Source: Oscillospiraceae bacterium
Lineage (GTDB): Bacteria; Bacillota; Clostridia; UBA1212
NCBI GenBank assembly: GCA_015069195.1
Contig: SVJA01000010.1
Coordinates: 1-64,000 of the forward strand
Direction: 5' to 3'
Length of the DNA: 64,000 bases
A program made the translations under genes and the position numbers. The stretch's first letter is position 1. Each line of letters starts with the position of its first letter. The notes under the pieces were generated by a model. The model was not told the DNA's origin. It did not search any database and was given only the letters and a program-made list of their open reading frames with translations. This document shows, in pieces, positions 26,418 through 35,779 of the stretch.

Positions 26418-27200
26418 TTACACTGTAAATTTCACCGCCGCCTCAAAACAACAATGTTCTTCAGTACCGTCATTGACCATACCACGCACATACGATTTCC
26501 CGGGAAATTCATTGTCGGAAATTGTTTCCATCGTTACATTTTCAGCGAATTTGATTTCCTTGTGATACTTTATATTGAAAGTTTTGATATCGGCGTTTTC
26601 GTATGCCGTTGTATCAAAAAGATTTTCAATCCATTCAACATACTTTGCATTATTTACATGACCATTGTAATCGAGGTCATTGTATGTTGCAATATGAATA
26701 TTTGTTTGCTTTTCGGAAGATTCAACAAGTTCGCACGGAATTTTCAGTTTCGGCATGTTGCAACCGATATCAAGATGAGATGTATCAACCCACGGCAAAT
26801 CATATTTGTTCGCCCATACTATAGTTCTTGAAGTCATGTCCATAAGCACGCATTGCACCGTCGCTTTACCGTAAAGTTCACCTGTTTCTGCATCCTCAAA
26901 AACGAAGTATCTTGTGATAATGGCGCGTTTTGCGTTGTCTGGCCAAGTAGATACTTTTACTTTAGTGTAGCAAGGCGGATATTTGGTCATTTCTACGTGC
27001 GTTTGAACAAGGACAAGACACACATTGAAACGATCTTTTAATTCGTTCCATCCCCAACCCAAAAGGTTTGAATGTTCCCCTGCCACAGCAAGCATATGCT
27101 TTATTACCGAGGAAATTTTCCACTTGTTACGGAAATCCGTATCAGTTGCCTCGAGGACTTTTATTTCACTGTACTTTGGTATCAACTCTTTCTCTGCCAC
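26418..27200 (-). CDS. Acyl-ACP thioesterase
   Basis: A thioesterase of about 260 residues with two hot-dog domains, of the plant FatA/FatB-like bacterial type. It releases fatty acids from acyl carrier protein. The second domain carries the catalytic segment DLDYNGHVNNAKYVEWIEN with its Asn-His pair. The first contains HSNLLGWGW. GTG 27200 is chosen for the AAAGG spacing; GTG 27209 is possible. It lies just downstream of the pfkB-type gene on the same strand, so it ends the ftsH-pfkB run. Such enzymes occur in many gut Clostridia, usually without a fixed neighbour. Confidence 0.92.
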   Translation of the reverse strand: MAEKELIPKYSEIKVLEATDTDFRNKWKISSVIKHMLAVAGEHSNLLGWGWNELKDRFNVCLVLVQTHVEMTKYPPCYTKVKVSTWPDNAKRAIITRYFVFEDAETGELYGKATVQCVLMDMTSRTIVWANKYDLPWVDTSHLDIGCNMPKLKIPCELVESSEKQTNIHIATYNDLDYNGHVNNAKYVEWIENLFDTTAYENADIKTFNIKYHKEIKFAENVTMETISDNEFPGKSYVRGMVNDGTEEHCCFEAAVKFTV

Positions 27201-27216
27201 CTGTTTCACCTTTAAA

Positions 27217-28143
27217 TTAATACTGCACCAATTTTATTTCCGGCAAAATTCTCATTACATTTTCAATACTCGGAGGAACCGTGCCGTATTCAAGGCACGA
27301 AGCGCTACCGAACGCTGCACCTATTTTCAGGCAGTTTGTAAAATCAAAGTTATTGTACAACCCGAACAACAAGCCGGCAATGGTGTTGTCGCCCGCTCCT
27401 ACCGTAGACTTTGCTTCATTCTGAGGAACTTTCACCTCTGCCTCACCGTACTCGCCGGCATATACAAATCCGTCAGGTCCAAGGCTTATAATTACGTTAC
27501 GGGCACACTTTTTCTGCAAAAGAAGTTTCGCAGCTGAAAGTCCGCATGCACTGCCGTTTGAAAGTCCGAGCAGCGCATTTGCCTCGTCACGGTTTGGCTT
27601 TATGAGCCAAGGATTTGCCGAGCAAAGTTCATCTGCATTAAGCGATGCAGTATCAAGGATTAACTTTCCGCAAAAATTTCTGCAAGCAAGAGTAAATGCC
27701 TTCTTGTCGATACTCTCAGGTATTTTACCCGATACCGCAATGTAAGCGTCCGAAGTACACTCGCTGTTTACAAGAGTTGCCGCCTGCGCAAGTAAGTCGT
27801 TTGACGGTTTGAACGTGTCAGTAATTACTCTAGTCTCCGGAATTCCCTTTACATTCAGAGAAATGGATTCCCTTATCTTACCGTCGGAAAGAATGTAACT
27901 GCACTCTACACCGTCTTCTTTCAGCATATTCAAAAACCAATCGGCATTGTCTTTTCCGAGTAATGCTACTGCCTTGCTTTTTATGCCGAACTTTACCAAT
28001 GCCCGGGAAATATTTATACCCTTTCCGGCAGCGTTTGTTATTACCGATGACGGTTTGTTTTCTTCTGCTATTTTAAAATTTTCAAACTGGTAGTGAGTAT
28101 CAATTACGGGATTAAGCGTAAGTGTTACTATCTTCGGTTTCAT
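27217..28143 (-). CDS. 1-phosphofructokinase-like PfkB family kinase
   Basis: A kinase of about 308 residues. The N-terminal TLNPVIDTHY and NAAGKGINISRAL glycine motif and the C-terminal STVGAGDNTIAGLLFG with the catalytic Asp place it in the 1-phosphofructokinase/tagatose-6-phosphate kinase branch. ATG 28143 lies one base after the ftsH TGA (TGAAATG), with AAAGGAA upstream inside ftsH, so it is translationally coupled to ftsH. No PTS fructose transporter is next to it, so the natural substrate is open. Confidence 0.88.
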   Translation of the reverse strand: MKPKIVTLTLNPVIDTHYQFENFKIAEENKPSSVITNAAGKGINISRALVKFGIKSKAVALLGKDNADWFLNMLKEDGVECSYILSDGKIRESISLNVKGIPETRVITDTFKPSNDLLAQAATLVNSECTSDAYIAVSGKIPESIDKKAFTLACRNFCGKLILDTASLNADELCSANPWLIKPNRDEANALLGLSNGSACGLSAAKLLLQKKCARNVIISLGPDGFVYAGEYGEAEVKVPQNEAKSTVGAGDNTIAGLLFGLYNNFDFTNCLKIGAAFGSASCLEYGTVPPSIENVMRILPEIKLVQY

Positions 28144-28144
28144 T

Positions 28145-30145
28145 TCACTCATTTCCTTTGGTTTCGGTTGAAGCATCTACGGCTGTATCTTCCGGCTCAG
28201 CTGTCTCGGAATTTGCTTCAACAGCCTCTTCCGTCAAAGTTGCCGCAACAACTTCTCCTGTCTCAGTCTCTTCCGCAGTGTCATTTTCAGCAATTCCGAA
28301 TACTTCTTCTGCTGATTTTCCTTCGAGAAGTGCCATAAACTCTTCTCCTGTAATATTCTCTTTTTCATAAAGAATACCTGCAAGCAAATCCAGTTTATCT
28401 TTATTTTCAGTCAGAAGCTGCACAGCCCTGTTGTAACATTCTGTAATAACTCTGTGAATTTCTTTGTCCACCCTTGCGGCAGTTTCATCAGAACAATTAA
28501 GTCTGCTCTGCTCTCCGAGGTACATATTGGTTCTCTGCACAAGATTTACAAATCCGAATTCGTCACTCATTCCGTATGCTGTTATCATTTCACGTGCATA
28601 CGCTGTCGCGCGCTCAATATCGTTTGCGGCACCCGTTGTGATAGAATCAAATTCTATCTGTTCAGCGGCACGACCGCCGGCAAATACACATATTTTTTCG
28701 AGGGCTTCGTCACGGCTGAGCAAATGTTTTTCGTCCTCTGATACCTGCATTGTATAACCGAGCGCACCCGAAGTTCTTGGGATAATTGTTATCTTATGTA
28801 CAGGCTCGGTGTTTTTGAGAAGTGCCGCAACAAGTGCATGTCCTATCTCGTGGTATGCTACGATTTTCTTTTCCTTGTCCGAGAGCACTGTACTCTTTTT
28901 AGCTTCACCTGCGAGAATAACGTCTACTGCCTCTGCAAGCTCTGCTTGAGTAACCATCTGTTTCTTTGCTCTTACCGCACGGAGTGCCGCCTCGTTTATG
29001 ATGTTTTCAAGGTCTGCACCGGAAGCACCTGGCGTAGATTTTGCGATAGCAGACAAGTCTACATTGTCATCCTTTTTCACCTTACGTGCATGCACCTCAA
29101 GAATGGCCTTTCTTCCCGCCAAATCAGGCAGATCGACAATTATCCTTCTGTCAAATCTTCCTGGTCTTAAAAGGGCTTTATCGAGCACCTCAGGGCGGTT
29201 TGTAGCAGCAAGCAACACGACACCCTTTGATGAATCAAAACCGTCCATTTCGGCAAGTAACTGATTAAGAGTCTGTTCTCTTTCATCGTTTCCGCCCATA
29301 AAGTTATCACGGCTTTTACCGATAGCATCTATCTCGTCAATGAACACTATACACGGAGCTTTTTCCACAGCCTGTCTGAACAAGTCTCTTACACGCGATG
29401 CACCGACACCGACAAACATTTCAACAAATTCAGAACCGGATATTGAGAAAAACGGAACACCTGCCTCACCTGCAACGGCTTTTGCGAGCAAGGTTTTACC
29501 TGTTCCGGGAGGTCCTACCAAAAGCGCCCCCTTTGGAAGCTTTGCACCGATTTCAGCATACTTCTTAGGATTGTTAAGGAAATCTACTATTTCGAGGAGA
29601 GATTCTTTTGCCTCGTCCTGTCCTGCCACATCGTCAAAGGTTTTCTTTGTAGAATTTTCCGCATAAATTTTTCCGGTATTTTTACCGAACGACATCACCT
29701 CGCCGCCCATTTTCTTTCCCAAAAAGCGAGTGAATACAAATATCAACAAATATCCTATAACCAGCATCAGCAACATCGGGAGCAGCGAACTCCAGATAGT
29801 CATTTCCTCTATGGGCGAACCGAATTTTACCTTATGCTCCAGCAAAAGTGTTACTATCTCCGAATCTTCCACACGGAGTCTGCCCGTTTCATAATACACG
29901 GGATTCGTCTTGTCAGCATCTTTGGGAACAATCGTTATCTTGGTGGAACTGATATCAGCCTTTTCGACCTTATCCTCTTTTACCATTGTCAAAAATTCGC
30001 TGTATGTAATCTCCTTGTATTCAGGAGCTCTCATTTTAGGAATTATCACAAACGATATCAAAAGTACGACAATCGTTATAATCGCATAGTAAACTATTAT
30101 CGGAATTTTTTTCTTTCCGTTTTTAGGTTGTTTATTTTCAGACAT
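28145..30145 (-). CDS. ftsH: ATP-dependent zinc metalloprotease FtsH
   Basis: A protease of about 666 residues. Two membrane spans (near residues 15-37 and 118-141) frame a short external domain. The AAA module has GPPGTGKT (Walker A), FIDEIDAIG (Walker B) and the pore loop [15 protein letters not shown]. The zinc protease site is HEIGH, where most family members have HEAGH, but both zinc histidines and the Glu are kept. The acidic tail of ~60 residues, rich in Glu, Thr and Ala, is probably disordered. ATG 30145 follows AAAGGA; the in-frame TTG upstream overlaps that site. It degrades misfolded membrane proteins and regulators. Confidence 0.96.
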   Translation of the reverse strand: MSENKQPKNGKKKIPIIVYYAIITIVVLLISFVIIPKMRAPEYKEITYSEFLTMVKEDKVEKADISSTKITIVPKDADKTNPVYYETGRLRVEDSEIVTLLLEHKVKFGSPIEEMTIWSSLLPMLLMLVIGYLLIFVFTRFLGKKMGGEVMSFGKNTGKIYAENSTKKTFDDVAGQDEAKESLLEIVDFLNNPKKYAEIGAKLPKGALLVGPPGTGKTLLAKAVAGEAGVPFFSISGSEFVEMFVGVGASRVRDLFRQAVEKAPCIVFIDEIDAIGKSRDNFMGGNDEREQTLNQLLAEMDGFDSSKGVVLLAATNRPEVLDKALLRPGRFDRRIIVDLPDLAGRKAILEVHARKVKKDDNVDLSAIAKSTPGASGADLENIINEAALRAVRAKKQMVTQAELAEAVDVILAGEAKKSTVLSDKEKKIVAYHEIGHALVAALLKNTEPVHKITIIPRTSGALGYTMQVSEDEKHLLSRDEALEKICVFAGGRAAEQIEFDSITTGAANDIERATAYAREMITAYGMSDEFGFVNLVQRTNMYLGEQSRLNCSDETAARVDKEIHRVITECYNRAVQLLTENKDKLDLLAGILYEKENITGEEFMALLEGKSAEEVFGIAENDTAEETETGEVVAATLTEEAVEANSETAEPEDTAVDASTETKGNE

Positions 30146-30242
30146 GTATGTATCCTTTCTCAAAATCCTATAAAATCTTTGAATGATTTTTAAATATTAT
30201 TATAGTTTGAATTCTTAAAACTCTCTTAAATGTATTTTATAA

Positions 30243-30282
30243 AAAAAACACAGACTGCACAATACCCACTTGGCATTGTGCA
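30243..30282 (-). terminator. Terminator of the DUF368 gene
   Basis: CTGCACAAT (30254-30262) pairs with ATTGTGCAG (30274-30282). Leftward transcription then meets a long T run (bases 30240-30247 on the complement). Confidence 0.88.
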
Positions 30283-30310
30283 GCCCGAAATTCTCAAACA
30301 TGAATAAAAA

Positions 30311-31192
30311 TTATTTTCCGTGTTTTTCTTCAATCTTGGACAATCCCCAGAAAGCAAGGAAACCTACCGCAAGTGCAATGATACAAAAAGGAAGATCCTG
30401 CAATAATCTGCCATACTGCATACCTACGTCATCTATGGTTTCAGGCTGGAACAACTGATACAAGGATCCTGCTACAAAACCGAGTATTATCATATAAACT
30501 CTTGTCGGAAATTTTTTCATAACTACATCAAGACCCTTGGTTGTAAGGAAAATACCAATTACTGCACCCAGACCTAGAGTTCCCAAAAACAAGAAATCAA
30601 AACCTTTTACGGCAGTCATCAATACGCTGTGAATTCCGAAAACCTTAAGTAAATGCGACGTGCTTATACCCGGCAATACCAATCCGACGGAAATGAAAAT
30701 ACCGACAATAAAAAGTATGATGTAATAAACCCAACTGCCCGCAAATCCTGTTATGTTAGGCATAAAGAATATTATAACCATTACACAGGCAATACCGATA
30801 AGTATGTCAAAAGGAATTTTCCAGGAAAACTTCTTTATCTGTGACTCCCTTATTATGCAAGGGATTCCTCCTGCTATAACACCGACAAAGAAAAACAACA
30901 CCGGATTCGGTATAATTTCAAGTAATTTCGAAAGCGGATACGCCATCGCCAAAAGACCTAAACAACCACCCACAGCCATGAAAAGAAGAAACAGTATATT
31001 TCTCTTCATATTCTTTCTGAATGAACCTACCGCATCCAGGAGTTTGTCGTACTCTCCGAGAAGCATAGCCATAGTACCACCGCTTACACCCGGAACGAGC
31101 ATCGTACCCCCTATAATAAAGCCGTTCAATATAGTCATTATATGTTCTTTTACGGTTTTAAAAAAACCTTTCTTTTCTTGTTTATCTTCCAT
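30311..31192 (-). CDS. popT: DUF368 membrane protein (PopT-like undecaprenyl phosphate translocase)
   Basis: A 293-residue membrane protein with about eight spans. The DUF368 hallmark GGTMLVPGVSGGTMAMLLG occurs near residue 30, and an inverted related motif, GLVLPGISTSHLL, near 170. Characterised DUF368 proteins (PopT) return undecaprenyl phosphate to the cytoplasmic face for reuse in wall synthesis. GGAGG precedes ATG 31192. It is monocistronic with a strong terminator. Function is taken from the family; nothing local adds to it. Confidence 0.88.
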   Translation of the reverse strand: MEDKQEKKGFFKTVKEHIMTILNGFIIGGTMLVPGVSGGTMAMLLGEYDKLLDAVGSFRKNMKRNILFLLFMAVGGCLGLLAMAYPLSKLLEIIPNPVLFFFVGVIAGGIPCIIRESQIKKFSWKIPFDILIGIACVMVIIFFMPNITGFAGSWVYYIILFIVGIFISVGLVLPGISTSHLLKVFGIHSVLMTAVKGFDFLFLGTLGLGAVIGIFLTTKGLDVVMKKFPTRVYMIILGFVAGSLYQLFQPETIDDVGMQYGRLLQDLPFCIIALAVGFLAFWGLSKIEEKHGK

Positions 31193-31280
31193 GATTTGCC
31201 TCCGAAGTAATCAGTACCGATTTAGGATATAAAAAATATCATAAGATGTCAAACAATATATATGCTATTTACCCATATTT

Positions 31281-32498
31281 TCATTCTTTGTTATCACTTC
31301 CGTCAATAAGTACGGCATTCTTTACGGAATCATTTCCGTATTTCCTACGCAATGAATCTACAACGGAATCAATTTTTTCTATCTTCTCGTCTTTTATATA
31401 ATCACCGAACATATCGGGCATACAAAATCCCGGCTGAGTAAGATCAACTGCCGTCACAGTCACAGTTCTTATACCATGAAGCCATTTATGTTTCTTTTCA
31501 AAAACATCTCTTGCTCCGTTTGCTATGACAGTGGGACTTTGTGTAGGATTTTTAAATCGCTGTCTGTAAGAAACGTTTTTCATTGTATTATCTTTTACTG
31601 AAACGCACACACCGCTTGCCGCAAGACATTCATCACGGAGCCTTGAACCGATTTCTGCCGAAAGAGACAATATAACCTTCCATACTCCGTCGTTATCTGT
31701 AAGATCCGCAGGCGTAGTAATTCCGTGTCCGATACTTTTCGGCACTTCTTTTTCGCCGTATTTAGATACCGTTCTTTCATCGATTCCGTTTGCAAACTGT
31801 TTTAATTGCACACCGTTTATGCCGAGCAATCTCTGCAAAAGATTTTCGTCTGCCGCCGCAAGTTCGCCTATCGTACAAATTCCGTATTCATTTAATTTTT
31901 CACACGATGATCGACCGACTCCCACCAAGTCACCTACAGGAAGAATCCACACTTTTTGTTTGAAATGCTCTTTTGTTATACAAGTGACGGCATCAGGCTT
32001 CTTCATATCCGAGCCGAGTTTTGCAAAAATTTTACAGAATGACACTCCCACGGAAATCGTAAGACCGAGTTCCTTTTTCACGGCATCTTTTATAGAATAG
32101 GCAATTTCCTCTCCGCTCCCGAAAAGCGCAGTACTTCCTGTAACATCAAGGAAACATTCATCGATACTGGCAGGCTCTACCTGATCGGTGTAGCGGTAAT
32201 AGATGTCCTGCACCTTCTGTGAATATTCACGGTAAAGTTCATGATGCGGAGGTACTGTAACAAGTTCGGGACACTTGCGTTTAGCTCTCCATATAGGCTC
32301 CGCTGTCATCACTCCGCATGCTTTTGCCTTCTCGTTTTTTGCAAGAACAATGCCGCGGCGGTCCGCTTCCGAACCGCACACGGCAACATATTTGTCTTTG
32401 AGCTCCGGATTCAGTACACACTCCACCGAAGCAAAAAAGTTATTTAGGTCACAATGAAGAATTATTCTGTCCCGATTAACTTTTTCAGTTCTCATCAT
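31281..32498 (-). CDS. dinB: DNA polymerase IV (Y family)
   Basis: A 405-residue lesion-bypass polymerase. It has the metal motifs HCDLNNFFASVE and ASIDECFLDVT, a palm and fingers of normal length, a helix-hairpin-helix thumb (LVGVGRSSCEKLNEYG) and a little-finger domain. No clear beta-clamp-binding motif is seen at the C-terminus. ATG 32498 follows AAAGGAG. It lies 29 bases downstream of aspS on the same strand and may be co-transcribed. No LexA box was identified. Confidence 0.95.
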   Translation of the reverse strand: MMRTEKVNRDRIILHCDLNNFFASVECVLNPELKDKYVAVCGSEADRRGIVLAKNEKAKACGVMTAEPIWRAKRKCPELVTVPPHHELYREYSQKVQDIYYRYTDQVEPASIDECFLDVTGSTALFGSGEEIAYSIKDAVKKELGLTISVGVSFCKIFAKLGSDMKKPDAVTCITKEHFKQKVWILPVGDLVGVGRSSCEKLNEYGICTIGELAAADENLLQRLLGINGVQLKQFANGIDERTVSKYGEKEVPKSIGHGITTPADLTDNDGVWKVILSLSAEIGSRLRDECLAASGVCVSVKDNTMKNVSYRQRFKNPTQSPTVIANGARDVFEKKHKWLHGIRTVTVTAVDLTQPGFCMPDMFGDYIKDEKIEKIDSVVDSLRRKYGNDSVKNAVLIDGSDNKE

Positions 32499-32527
32499 TG
32501 CAACTCCTTTTTCAAACCCCGTAAAAA

Positions 32528-33853
32528 TCAGGGATTAAGTCTGTTAGGACCTCTGAAAATGTACATAACTTCTTTTATTCCGAGACCGAGGAAAAGCATT
32601 GTGAGACGGTCAACACCGAGACCAAAACCGCCGTGCGGAGGACATCCGTATTTAAAGAATTCAAGGTAGAACTTAACATCTTCTGTGAGTCCCTTCTCAT
32701 CGCACTGTGCTTTGAGAACATCGTATCTGTGCTCTCTCTGTGCGCCCGTTGTAATCTCTACGCCTCTCCAGATAAGGTCGTAACCCATCGGAACACCGTT
32801 CTCGTCTCTCATGTGATAGAATGCTCTCTTTTCCGCATCGTAATCAGTTATGAACAAGAACTCGTGATCGTATTTTTCCTGTACCCATTTGTAGCTGAGT
32901 TTCTCCGCCTCAGTTGTAAGGTCGCCCTTTTCGCTGTCATCAACTTTGTAACCGTAGTTTTTCTCAAGCTCGTCATAAAGGTCAGCAAGCTTTATAACCG
33001 GGAACGGTGTTGTCGGGACTTTTACTTCGAGACCGTAAAGTCTCTCGATTTCGTCTCCGAATTTCTCTTTAACCTTTGTAAGCATATCAGTCAAAAGTTC
33101 TTCTTCGAGTTTCATTACATCACGGAAAGAATCAATGTAGCTGAACTCAAGGTCGAATCCGGTAAATTCTGTAGCATGCTTACTTGTAAATGATTTCTCT
33201 GCACGAAACACAGGACCTACTTCGAAAATTCTTTCGAGACCGCTCGCCATTGCCATCTGTTTGTAAAACTGCGGGCTCTGTGAAAGGTATGCTTTTCTGT
33301 CAAAGTAAGTAAGTTCAAAAACGTCTGAACCGCTCTCGCTCGCAGCACCGATAAGTTTAGGTGAATGAATTTCGAGGAAGTTTCTGTCTGAAAGAAAATC
33401 TCTCATAACTTTTACCATATAAGTCTGGAGTTTGAATATGAGCTGGTTCTGCTCTGTTCTCAAGTCGATCCATCTGTAGTCAAGTCTCTGGTCAATAGAA
33501 GAACGCTCAAGGTCTTTTGCCTTTCCGCCCTTTATCTCGTCACGTTGAATAGGAAGTGCCTCTGCGATAGACTCGATCTTTATGCTTGTCGGAAGCATTT
33601 CGATTCCGTTAAGCTTTACATATTCGTTTGCAATAACAGGTCCTTCAAAAGTGACAACAGAGTCAAGTGTAAGCTTGTCTACTTCTGCCGCAATCTCCGG
33701 ATATTTTTCTTTTTCTACGGTAACCTGTACCTTTCCGCTCAAATCCTTTATAACAAGGAACGCCATTGTTCTTTTATTTCTGAGATTTTCTACATAACCC
33801 TGAATTTTACATGTAGTATCGGGTTTCAAATCTGCAATATAAGTTCTATCCAT
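32528..33853 (-). CDS. aspS: Aspartyl-tRNA synthetase, archaeal type (AspRS2)
   Basis: A 441-residue class II synthetase. It has an N-terminal OB fold that binds the anticodon (IQGYVENLRNKRTMAFLVIKD), then the catalytic domain with motif 2 VGPVFRAEKSFTSKHATEFT and motif 3 GLGVDRLTMLFLG. It is about 150 residues shorter than standard bacterial AspRS and lacks the GAD insertion. This marks it as the archaeal/eukaryotic-like form held by some Clostridia. Such enzymes often charge both tRNA-Asp and tRNA-Asn, with GatCAB completing Asn-tRNA; that specificity is an inference here. GGAGG precedes the ATG. Confidence 0.93.
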   Translation of the reverse strand: MDRTYIADLKPDTTCKIQGYVENLRNKRTMAFLVIKDLSGKVQVTVEKEKYPEIAAEVDKLTLDSVVTFEGPVIANEYVKLNGIEMLPTSIKIESIAEALPIQRDEIKGGKAKDLERSSIDQRLDYRWIDLRTEQNQLIFKLQTYMVKVMRDFLSDRNFLEIHSPKLIGAASESGSDVFELTYFDRKAYLSQSPQFYKQMAMASGLERIFEVGPVFRAEKSFTSKHATEFTGFDLEFSYIDSFRDVMKLEEELLTDMLTKVKEKFGDEIERLYGLEVKVPTTPFPVIKLADLYDELEKNYGYKVDDSEKGDLTTEAEKLSYKWVQEKYDHEFLFITDYDAEKRAFYHMRDENGVPMGYDLIWRGVEITTGAQREHRYDVLKAQCDEKGLTEDVKFYLEFFKYGCPPHGGFGLGVDRLTMLFLGLGIKEVMYIFRGPNRLNP

Positions 33854-33948
33854 AATTAACCTCCGTTAATGTAAATTACTTTTAATTTTTGCCGTTCCGA
33901 CGACTTTTTAATTATACAGCAAGCAATGTTTTCTTTTCAAGCTTGCAG

Positions 33949-34716
33949 TTAATATTTTACTTCTTTTAATATAAGTCCGCACGCAGGAGCTTTAAAACCT
34001 GCCGATGCTCTGTCACGCTTCTTAACAGTTTCGGTAATACTTTCGACTGAGCGCTGTCCTATTCCAATTTCAATCAATGTACCCGCCATAATACGCACCG
34101 TATTATAAAGGAAACCGCTACCCTCAAAAGTCATACGGACTTCCTCTCCGATACGCTCAACTTTTATGCGATCAATGCGCCTCACGGTCGAACGACCTTT
34201 TTTGTCATACCCTTTAAGCTGAGAGGGAACGCAAAACGATGCTAAATCACATTCGCCTTTCAGCAAGTCAGCCGCCTTTTGCATCTTTCCACAATCAATT
34301 ATGCTCTCAGCATAGTGATAAAGGTACGGATATTCAAAAACATTACGAGTGTCGCTGTTCCACACTCTGTAAACGTAAACTTTACCTTTGGCGGAAAGTC
34401 TTGCGTGAAAATCATTTTCTGCAATCTCAGCCGATGTCACGCAAATCCTCGCAGGAAGATATTTGTTAAGATAACTTTTTACGAAATCCGGCTCTTTAAA
34501 ATTACGAAGTTTGAAAGAAGCCACCTGACCTTCTGCGTGAACGCCTGCGTCAGTACGACCTGCTCCGTGGATTTCAACGGTTTCGCCGGACATCTCCGAA
34601 AGTATGCTTTCAAGTTTTTCCTGAATGGTATTTTTGGTGTTGCCCTGTTTCTGCCATCCGGAAAAAGATGTGCCGTCATACTGTAATATAATTTTATAAT
34701 TAGTTGCTTCGCCCAT
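33949..34716 (-). CDS. truA: tRNA pseudouridine synthase A
   Basis: A 255-residue enzyme that makes pseudouridine at tRNA positions 38-40. Catalytic Asp is in GAGRTDAGVHAEGQVASF, and the FLYNTVRIMAGTLIEIG motif lies near the end. Its ATG lies one base after the hslO TGA, so translation is coupled. Confidence 0.96.
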   Translation of the reverse strand: MGEATNYKIILQYDGTSFSGWQKQGNTKNTIQEKLESILSEMSGETVEIHGAGRTDAGVHAEGQVASFKLRNFKEPDFVKSYLNKYLPARICVTSAEIAENDFHARLSAKGKVYVYRVWNSDTRNVFEYPYLYHYAESIIDCGKMQKAADLLKGECDLASFCVPSQLKGYDKKGRSTVRRIDRIKVERIGEEVRMTFEGSGFLYNTVRIMAGTLIEIGIGQRSVESITETVKKRDRASAGFKAPACGLILKEVKY

Positions 34717-34717
34717 T

Positions 34718-35620
34718 TCACTTTTTATCGGCGTTATCTAAAAGCTCAATCATTTCCTCGGTGGTGAAGAAATATCTGCCGTTGCAATACTGACAGCAAA
34801 GCTCCGCGCCGTTCTTGTCGTCAATGATTTCCTGCAAATCTTTTCTGCCGATGCTTATCAAAGTTTCTTCCATCTTCTCGCGAGAGCAAGTACATTTGTA
34901 CGAGCAGGGACGAGTTTCTTTGAGTTCAAAACCGTTGCCTATCAATATATCTTCTACGATATTTTCTATGCTCTCACCTGCGTCCATAAGTGATGTAACG
35001 GAAGGCAAGCATCTGATCTGTCGTTCGAGATCATCTATAAGAGAATCCGGTGCTCCGGGCATAAGCTGGAGAATGTAACCGCCGGCACATTGTACGATAA
35101 ACGGTTTTATGCCTTCCGGATCCGGCGCGAGGCGGACGCCGAGCGCCACAACCGACGGAATCTGCTCCGATACCGCCAGGTAATATGTCAGATCCTCTGC
35201 TATTTCACCCGAAATAAGTTCACATGTTCCGATATAAGGCTCTTTGAGACCCAAATCCTTTATAACCGTGAGCTGACCTTTGCCGATACCTGCTCCGACA
35301 TCAATTTTTCCGTCGTCACGAATCGGTAAATCTTCGAAAGGCTCGTCCACGTAGCCCCTTACCGTAGCATCTGCCTTGGCTACAGCAATAACGCTTCTGA
35401 GCGGACCGTCTCCTTTAAATTTTAATGTAAGGCTGTCGGTATCGTTCTTTAAATGTTTGGATAGCAATACACCTCCCGTGAGTGCTCTGCCGAGTGCTGC
35501 CGTTGCAAGCGGCGACATCCCATGAAGCTCAACTGCCTTTCTAACTATATCCGTAGTATCTGCGCCGATGACTCTGACAAGTCCCTCTGCACCGATAGCT
35601 GTTATAAGTCTGTCTGCCAT
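34718..35620 (-). CDS. hslO: Hsp33 redox-regulated chaperone
   Basis: A 300-residue chaperone activated by oxidation. The C-terminal zinc switch has CTC (in YKCTCSRE) and CQYC, the family's four cysteines about 30 residues apart. The N-terminal chaperone domain includes GRALTGGVLLSKHLK. GGTG precedes ATG 35620. It fits with the flavodiiron protein nearby as part of oxidative defence in an anaerobe. Confidence 0.96.
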   Translation of the reverse strand: MADRLITAIGAEGLVRVIGADTTDIVRKAVELHGMSPLATAALGRALTGGVLLSKHLKNDTDSLTLKFKGDGPLRSVIAVAKADATVRGYVDEPFEDLPIRDDGKIDVGAGIGKGQLTVIKDLGLKEPYIGTCELISGEIAEDLTYYLAVSEQIPSVVALGVRLAPDPEGIKPFIVQCAGGYILQLMPGAPDSLIDDLERQIRCLPSVTSLMDAGESIENIVEDILIGNGFELKETRPCSYKCTCSREKMEETLISIGRKDLQEIIDDKNGAELCCQYCNGRYFFTTEEMIELLDNADKK

Positions 35621-35719
35621 AATAATTCACCTTAAATTATATAAAATCAAATGTCGCAAAAACCGACTTGTATATAATACAATAAATTCGATAAATAATC
35701 AAAAAAACATTGCATTTAT

Positions 35720-35748
35720 TTGACCGCAACCTCTTTATTTGTTAAAAT
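35720..35748 (+). promoter_or_regulatory. Promoter of the NSS transporter
   Basis: TTGACC (35720-35725) and TAAAAT (35743-35748) are separated by 17 bases, about 30 bases before the ATG. Confidence 0.75.
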
Positions 35749-35779
35749 CAGTTGATTTTTTTGTAAGGAGCTTACTTTT

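Noticed and set aside
30311-31192. Assignment of the DUF368 protein as a sulfite/sulfur transporter
   Set aside because: The conserved PGVSGGTMA motif is that of the DUF368/PopT family; nothing supports sulfur transport.
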